64,000 nucleotides of DNA, from NCBI GenBank assembly GCA_903870685.1, contig CAIQDX010000049.1:1-64000 (forward strand), written 5' to 3'. Both the position numbers and the translations under genes were made by a program. The notes beneath the pieces are model-generated. The model saw only the letters and a program-made list of their open reading frames with translations. It was not told the DNA's origin and did not search any database. The DNA comes from an uncultured Chitinophagaceae bacterium (GTDB taxonomy: Bacteria; Bacteroidota; Bacteroidia; Chitinophagales; Chitinophagaceae). Below, in pieces: positions 58,831 to 64,000 of the stretch (within the stretch, counting starts at the first letter, position 1; the number at the start of each line of letters is the position of its first letter).

Positions 58831-60699
58831 ATGTTTCCAGAATATGATGTTATTGTTGTTGGTGCCGGCCATGCGGGCTGTGAAGCCGCAGCCTCTGCTG
58901 CAAACCTAGGTAGTAAAGTTTTGTTGGTTACAACAAACCTACAGACCATCGCACAAATGAGCTGCAATCCGGCAATGGGGGGAATTGCAAAAGGTCAAAT
59001 TATAAGAGAAATTGATGCCATGGGCGGATATAGCGGCATTGTAACAGACAAAAGCATGATTCAATTTCGCATGTTGAATAGAAGTAAGGGGCCTGCAATG
59101 TGGAGCCCTCGTGCTCAAAACGACAGAATGCTTTTCTCTGCAACTTGGCGTGAGATGTTAGAAAATACACCTAATGTAGATTTTTATCAAGATACGGTAC
59201 ACTCAATTATAATAACGGGGGATCGGGTGTGTGGGGTTATAACCGGACTTGGTAATAAAATTCGTTCTTCATCAGTAATCATAACAAGTGGGACTTTTTT
59301 GAACGGCATAATTCATATTGGCGAAAAACAATTTGGTGGCGGAAGGGTGGCGGAAAAAGCGGCACATGGAATCACGGAGCAATTGGTTGAGTTTGGTTTT
59401 GAAAGCTCTAGATTAAAAACAGGTACACCACCAAGGGTTGACAGTAGAAGTTTGGATTATTCTAAAATGGAAGAACAAAAGGGGGATGAAGAAATTGTTG
59501 GATTTTCCTATTTGGATTTTAAAAAAATTAATCCAGCTAAACAGAAAAGCTGCTTTATTTCATATACAAACACACAAGTCCATGATATCTTAAGAACCGG
59601 CTTTGATAAAAGTCCGATGTTTCAGGGAAGAATTGAAGGGGTTGGTCCAAGATATTGTCCAAGTATAGAAGATAAAATAAATCGTTTTTCTGAAAGAGAA
59701 AGGCATCAATTGTTTGTAGAACCAGAAGGCTGGAACACCGTCGAAATCTATGTTAATGGATTTTCTTCATCATTGCCAGAATACGTTCAGTTTCAAGCAC
59801 TTAGGTCCGTTGTTGGATTTGAAAACTGTAAATTTTTTAGACCCGGCTATGCTATAGAGTATGATTATTTTCCCCCTACCCAGCTTAAACATACGTTAGA
59901 AACAAAATTGTTGGGCGGTCTGTTTTTTGCCGGGCAAATTAATGGAACAACTGGATATGAAGAAGCTGCTTGTCAGGGTTTAATGGCTGGTATAAATGCT
60001 CACCAGAAATCAAAAAACCTAGAGCCTGTTATTTTAAAAAGAAGTGATGCTTATATTGGTGTTTTAATCGACGACTTAATCAGCAAAGGAACCGAAGAGC
60101 CTTATAGAATGTTTACAAGCAGAGCCGAGTTTAGAACTTTGCTTCGGCAAGATAACGCCGACTTAAGATTAACAGAACTTAGCTATCGTCTTGGGTTGGC
60201 GTCGCAAGAAAGAATGGATGCGGTTCTCGCCAAGAAATCTAATACAGAAAAAATTAAAGTTGCCTTATTAAATTTAAATATTGAACCGGAAGAAATAAAT
60301 CCTTATTTAAATAGTATTGATTCTACTATACTTTTAGAAAAACAAAGGGCTGCAAAAATTATTCTTCGCCCAAATGTTTCACTTCAATCGTTACTTGAAA
60401 ACATTCCATCTGTTTCAGCCAGCTTATCTTCTTATTCAAAGCAATGTATTGAGCAAGCTGAAATCCAAGTTAAATATGAACGATATATTGAAAAAGAAAA
60501 GGAGCTTGTTGTTCGAATGAGCCAATTGGAAGAATTAATTATTCCCGATTCCTTTGACTATAATAAAGTTTCCGCTTTGTCAAATGAGGCACTTCAAAAA
60601 TTTAAGCGCATAAAACCGAGAACACTTGGACAAGCAAGCAGAATAAGCGGTGTTAACCCGAGTGATGTTCAAATCCTCATGATTTTTATGGGACGATAA
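58831..60699 (+). CDS. mnmG: tRNA uridine-5-carboxymethylaminomethyl modification enzyme MnmG
   Basis: FAD-dependent tRNA wobble-uridine modification enzyme (also GidA), 622 residues, normal length. The FAD dinucleotide fold is VIVVGAGHAGCEAAASAANL (about 6-25), followed by SCNPAMGGIAKGQIIREIDA, MWSPRAQNDRMLFS and GTFLNGIIHIGEKQFGGGR. The C-terminal tRNA-binding domain is complete (RLKTGTPPRVD earlier; RTLGQASRISGVNPSDVQIL at the end). It works with MnmE. It follows two parS-like sites, as often seen near chromosomal origins. Confidence 0.97.
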   Translation: MFPEYDVIVVGAGHAGCEAAASAANLGSKVLLVTTNLQTIAQMSCNPAMGGIAKGQIIREIDAMGGYSGIVTDKSMIQFRMLNRSKGPAMWSPRAQNDRMLFSATWREMLENTPNVDFYQDTVHSIIITGDRVCGVITGLGNKIRSSSVIITSGTFLNGIIHIGEKQFGGGRVAEKAAHGITEQLVEFGFESSRLKTGTPPRVDSRSLDYSKMEEQKGDEEIVGFSYLDFKKINPAKQKSCFISYTNTQVHDILRTGFDKSPMFQGRIEGVGPRYCPSIEDKINRFSERERHQLFVEPEGWNTVEIYVNGFSSSLPEYVQFQALRSVVGFENCKFFRPGYAIEYDYFPPTQLKHTLETKLLGGLFFAGQINGTTGYEEAACQGLMAGINAHQKSKNLEPVILKRSDAYIGVLIDDLISKGTEEPYRMFTSRAEFRTLLRQDNADLRLTELSYRLGLASQERMDAVLAKKSNTEKIKVALLNLNIEPEEINPYLNSIDSTILLEKQRAAKIILRPNVSLQSLLENIPSVSASLSSYSKQCIEQAEIQVKYERYIEKEKELVVRMSQLEELIIPDSFDYNKVSALSNEALQKFKRIKPRTLGQASRISGVNPSDVQILMIFMGR

Positions 60700-60800
60700 T
60701 TCACCCCTCAAAAAATATTTTATACCGAAAATATGATGAATGGCTTTTACCATTCATTCTATTCAGTAGCTTTAATCCTTTCCAAAACAATTCATGTATT

Positions 60801-63800
60801 ATGAGAAAAATTAAGCTTCTGTTTTTCGGGCTGCTTTTTGTATTGGTAGTGCAAGCTCAAGAAACATTTCCTGTAAACGGAGTAGCAGATAGTCGAATCG
60901 GCTGTTATGCTTTTACTAACGCTACTATTGTTAGAGATGCACAAACCACAATTACAAATGCAACTCTTGTCATTAAAGAGGGTAAAATTATTTCTGTTGG
61001 TACAAATATTACTATTCCAAAATATGCAATAGTAATAGATTGTAAGGATAAATATATTTATCCTTCTTTCATAGACATCTACACCGATTACGGTCTTACA
61101 ACACCTCAGCGACAACTGGGTGCCGGAGGGTTTGGCGGCGGCTTTAATCAGCCTGCACAAATTAATTCAAATACAAAAGGTGCTTATGGATGGAATCAGG
61201 CAATCAGACCAGAAGTAGATGCTTCGAAATTGTTTTCTATAGACGATAGTAAAGCGAAGCCACTACGTGAATCTGGTTTTGGTACCGTTCTTTCACATGT
61301 GAAAGATGGTATTGCAAGGGGAAGTGGAACTGTTGTAACATTAGCAAATACAAAAGACAATTTTGTTATAGTAAAAGAAAAAGCTTCTGCACATTATTCA
61401 TTAAGCAAAGGAACTTCATCTCAAAGCTATCCAAGTAGTATGATGGGAACAATAGCATTGTTACGTCAAACTTATTTAGATGCACAATGGTATAAAAACA
61501 AACCAGCAAAAGAAGGAATAAATATCTCTTTACAAGCGTGGAATGATATTCAATCCTTACCACAAATTATTGAGGCAGATGATAAATGGAATGATTTACG
61601 TGCCGATAGAGTTGGTGATGAGAATGGTGTTCAATATATTATTAAGGGCGGTGGTAACGAATATCAAAGAATAAAAGATATTGCTGCAACAAAAGCAATA
61701 TATATTTTATCATTGAACTTTCCGCAAGCCATGGATGTTGAAGATCCTAATGATGCAAGGTTTGTTTCTTTGGGGGACATGAAAAACTGGGAGTTGGCGC
61801 CTACAAATCCTGGGGCTTTCGAAAAAGCAAATATTTCTTTTGCTTTAACCACCGCAGATCTTAGAGATCCAAAACTTTTCTTGACGAATCTTAGAAAGGC
61901 TCTAGATTATGGGTTAAGCGAAACAAGAGCCCTAGAAGCTTTAACAAAAGTTCCTGCTACATTATTAAATGTTTATGATAAAGTTGGAAGTATCGATGAG
62001 GGTAAGTTGGCCAACTTTATTATTACAACCGGTCCTGTTTTTAAAGAAACGTCAACTATTCTACAAAATTGGGTACAGGGCGAAAAATATGGTATCAATG
62101 AGACCAATTGGAATGACATTAAGGGCTTATACAATCTTACTATTAATGCTTCTAGCGGAGCAATTAATTATACTGTTGATGTAAAAAATGCAACATCAGC
62201 AAGCGTAATTGGAAAAGATACCTTAACAGGAAAATTTGCTTATGATGGTAAAACAATTAAATTAAGTTTCTCTACAACCCCTCAGCGTAGAGGCTTTGGG
62301 GGGGGTGGTTTTGGTGGAGGCGCAAGAGGCAACGCAAGTAATCTTGTTGTAGCGCAGTCTGTCTTTCGTTTAAGTGGTTTTGCAAACGGAGATACCTGGA
62401 ATGGAAACGGAGAAGATACTTTAGGAAATAGATTTACTTGGATGGCAACATCATCAAAATCTTCGGTATCGACTTTAGACACAGTTAAAAGAAAAATAAA
62501 CACTCCTAAAAACTTAGCAAAGGTCACCTTTCCTTTTGATGGATATGGTTTTGAAGAATTACCAAAACAAGAAACTATCTTAATTAAAAACGCAACCGTT
62601 TGGACAAATGAAAAAGATGGTGTTTTGCAAAACACAGATGTTTTATTAAAGAACGGAAAGATTTCAAAAATTGGAAAAGATGTTTCTGCTGATGGTGCCA
62701 AAATAATAGACGGTACTGGTAAACATGTAACCCCGGGAATCATTGATGAGCATTCGCATATAGCAGCTGCTTCAATTAACGAAGGGGCACAATCTGTAAC
62801 TTCAGAAGTAAGAATCGGAGATAACTTAAATCCAGAAGATATTAATATCTATCGTCAATTAAGCGGTGGCGTTACGTCCTCCCACATCTTACATGGTTCT
62901 GCTAATACAATTGGGGGTCAAACGCAGTTAATTAAATTACGTTGGGGAAGCAATGACGAAGAATTAAAATTTAAGGGCGCTGATCCTTTCATAAAATTTG
63001 CATTGGGTGAAAATGTAAAAAGAACTACATCTCAGAGCAACAATCGTTTTCCTGACACAAGAATGGGTGTTGATCAAGTGCTGGATGATGCTTTTGCACG
63101 AGCAAAAGATTATGAAGCCGCTATGAAAATAGATCCTTCTCATACAAGAAGAGATCTTGAATTAGATGCTTTGGTTGAGATCATAAATAAGAAGCGTTTT
63201 ATCACTTGTCACTCATATGTACAAAGCGAAATTACCTCCGCAATGAGAATCGGAGAAAAATATGGATTTAAATTCAACACATTCACTCACATCCTTGAAG
63301 GTTATAAGGTTGCCGATAAAATGAAAACACACGGGTCAAATGTTTCTACTTTCTCTGACTGGTGGTATTATAAGCAAGAAGTTATAGATGCTATGGCTTA
63401 CAATGCTGCGATTATGCAAAAAGTTGGCTTAAATGTTTGTATTAATTCTGATGACGCCGAACAAGCTCGCAGATTAAATCAGGAAGCTGGTAAGATTGTA
63501 AAATATGGTGGTGTTAGCGAAGAAGAGGCCTTAAAAATGGTAACATTAAATCCCGCAAAAGCTTTACACGTTTCTGATAAAGTTGGAAGTATTAAAGTTG
63601 GAAAAGATGCAGATATTGTTGTTTGGAGTGAAAACCCTTTAAGTATTTATGCAAAGGCAGAACAAACAATTGTTGATGGTATAATTTATTTCGACAGAGG
63701 AAAAGATCTTGAAACAAGAAAGAAAATTGCAACAGAAAGAAATCGTTTGATTCAAAAAATGAATGGCGAAAAAAGAAGTGGTTCTCCCGTTCGCACAGCA

Positions 63801-63899
63801 GAACCAAGCTGGCAATATATTTTAAGCTGTGGTGATCATGATCATCACGATGGTTTAATTACTATCGATGTTCAAGAAGATGATATCATAAACAATTAA
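60801..63899 (+). CDS. secreted double amidohydrolase-domain protein
   Basis: 1032 residues with a signal peptide (LLFFGLLFVLVVQAQ). Two amidohydrolase-like modules are visible. The first (about 35-430) has the composite-domain start YAFTNATIVRDAQTTITNAT and the end AKVGSIDEGKLANF-type pattern but lacks HxH metal ligands (PSFIDIYTDYG). A linker domain follows (about 440-590, Gly-rich GFGGGGFGGGARG). The second module is complete: DEHSH metal ligands in TPGIIDEHSHIAAAS, a histidine in FITCHSYVQSE, another in FTHILEGYK, and Asp in NVCINSDDAEQARR. A C-terminal GDHDHHDG tail adds possible metal binding. Peptide or imide hydrolase role is likely; substrate unknown. Confidence 0.88.
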   Translation: MRKIKLLFFGLLFVLVVQAQETFPVNGVADSRIGCYAFTNATIVRDAQTTITNATLVIKEGKIISVGTNITIPKYAIVIDCKDKYIYPSFIDIYTDYGLTTPQRQLGAGGFGGGFNQPAQINSNTKGAYGWNQAIRPEVDASKLFSIDDSKAKPLRESGFGTVLSHVKDGIARGSGTVVTLANTKDNFVIVKEKASAHYSLSKGTSSQSYPSSMMGTIALLRQTYLDAQWYKNKPAKEGINISLQAWNDIQSLPQIIEADDKWNDLRADRVGDENGVQYIIKGGGNEYQRIKDIAATKAIYILSLNFPQAMDVEDPNDARFVSLGDMKNWELAPTNPGAFEKANISFALTTADLRDPKLFLTNLRKALDYGLSETRALEALTKVPATLLNVYDKVGSIDEGKLANFIITTGPVFKETSTILQNWVQGEKYGINETNWNDIKGLYNLTINASSGAINYTVDVKNATSASVIGKDTLTGKFAYDGKTIKLSFSTTPQRRGFGGGGFGGGARGNASNLVVAQSVFRLSGFANGDTWNGNGEDTLGNRFTWMATSSKSSVSTLDTVKRKINTPKNLAKVTFPFDGYGFEELPKQETILIKNATVWTNEKDGVLQNTDVLLKNGKISKIGKDVSADGAKIIDGTGKHVTPGIIDEHSHIAAASINEGAQSVTSEVRIGDNLNPEDINIYRQLSGGVTSSHILHGSANTIGGQTQLIKLRWGSNDEELKFKGADPFIKFALGENVKRTTSQSNNRFPDTRMGVDQVLDDAFARAKDYEAAMKIDPSHTRRDLELDALVEIINKKRFITCHSYVQSEITSAMRIGEKYGFKFNTFTHILEGYKVADKMKTHGSNVSTFSDWWYYKQEVIDAMAYNAAIMQKVGLNVCINSDDAEQARRLNQEAGKIVKYGGVSEEEALKMVTLNPAKALHVSDKVGSIKVGKDADIVVWSENPLSIYAKAEQTIVDGIIYFDRGKDLETRKKIATERNRLIQKMNGEKRSGSPVRTAEPSWQYILSCGDHDHHDGLITIDVQEDDIINN

Positions 63900-63910
63900 A
63901 TCTATCAATC

Positions 63911-64000
63911 ATGAAAAAAATATTTTTATGTGTTTCGGTTTTTTTGTTGCTTGCCGATTTTTTAAAAGCACAAGAAACTGTTTATCCTACAAAAGAGTTT
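63911..64000 (+). CDS. secreted protein, 5' end only (probable second amidohydrolase)
   Basis: Starts with ATG 11 bases after the stop of the previous gene and runs off the window. The first 30 residues are a signal peptide (MKKIFLCVSVFLLLADFLKA) followed by QETVYPTKEF. The QET pattern resembles the mature start of the preceding protein (AQETFPVNG), which suggests a paralogous amidohydrolase, as tandem pairs of such genes are common in Bacteroidota. That is inference; only the signal region is present. Confidence 0.6.
   Translation, partial: MKKIFLCVSVFLLLADFLKAQETVYPTKEF

Noticed and set aside
58523-58872. Minus-strand open frames across the ybeY-mnmG gap
   Set aside because: They cover the parS-like sites, overlap the mnmG start, and show no domain or plausible start context.
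1-64000. CRISPR arrays, insertion sequences, prophage genes, rRNA operon, oriC
   Set aside because: No regularly spaced repeats, transposase, phage structural genes, rRNA sequence or DnaA-box cluster could be seen.

Overview
The window looks like a chromosomal segment of a Bacteroidota bacterium, most likely a relative of the Chitinophagaceae. It is AT-rich, genes lack Shine-Dalgarno sequences, and several promoters show the Bacteroidota -7 element TAnnTTTG. Lipoproteins with short lipoboxes are common, and the gene content (short-lid Adk, clade II-type nos genes, a PurF paralogue with a C-terminal extension) fits that phylum. No insertion sequence, prophage, CRISPR array or restriction-modification system is visible.

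Layout. 1-4.6 kb: the end of a complex I operon (nuoL, nuoM, nuoN and a small conserved protein). 4.9-8.4 kb: pyruvate:ferredoxin oxidoreductase on the minus strand. 8.7-12.9 kb: an RND efflux pair. 13-21.4 kb: housekeeping and small-metabolism genes (pdxH, crotonase, SDR, adk, msrB, aminotransferase, glycosyltransferase, EamA, GNAT) plus a 42-residue lipoprotein. 21.9-32.2 kb: a nitrous oxide respiration and nitrosative-stress block. 32.2-33.1 kb: a gene-poor stretch around a tRNA(CAT). 33-40.5 kb: rimP-nusA-infB and a SurA-like chaperone. 40.6-43 kb: a MarR-pirin-YceI-flavin reductase operon. 43-54.4 kb: purF paralogue, sixA-like, hflX, a PcrA/UvrD helicase, phnA-like, a subclass B1 metallo-beta-lactamase, cyclophilin and two unrecognised proteins. 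54.6-64 kb: a repeat-rich intergenic region, tRNA-Gln, plsC-like, ompA-like, nadD, feoA, ybeY, two parS-like sites, mnmG and a secreted amidohydrolase pair cut off by the window end.

Main point. The nos block is a compact system. One minus-strand operon encodes a lipoprotein cytochrome c, a lipoprotein NosZ, a membrane protein fused to NosL, NosD, NosF, NosY and a truncated globin. The plus strand encodes a Crp/Fnr regulator, an unrecognised polytopic membrane protein with heme-oxidase-like histidines, and a di-iron RIC/ScdA protein. Four copies of an inverted repeat, ATGAT-N4-ATCAT, sit in front of these transcription units. In three of them the distance from the repeat centre to the putative -7 element is almost identical (35.5-36.5 bases). 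The arrangement suggests a self-contained regulon for N2O reduction and NO protection. No nitrite or NO reductase is present in the window.

Other notable features are the two parS-like sites before mnmG, which suggest proximity to the replication origin; five intergenic copies of a 20-base repeat; a repeat-bearing intergenic region that could encode an RNA; strong hairpins in front of each gene of rimP-nusA-infB; and a perfect 54-bp palindrome between convergent genes.
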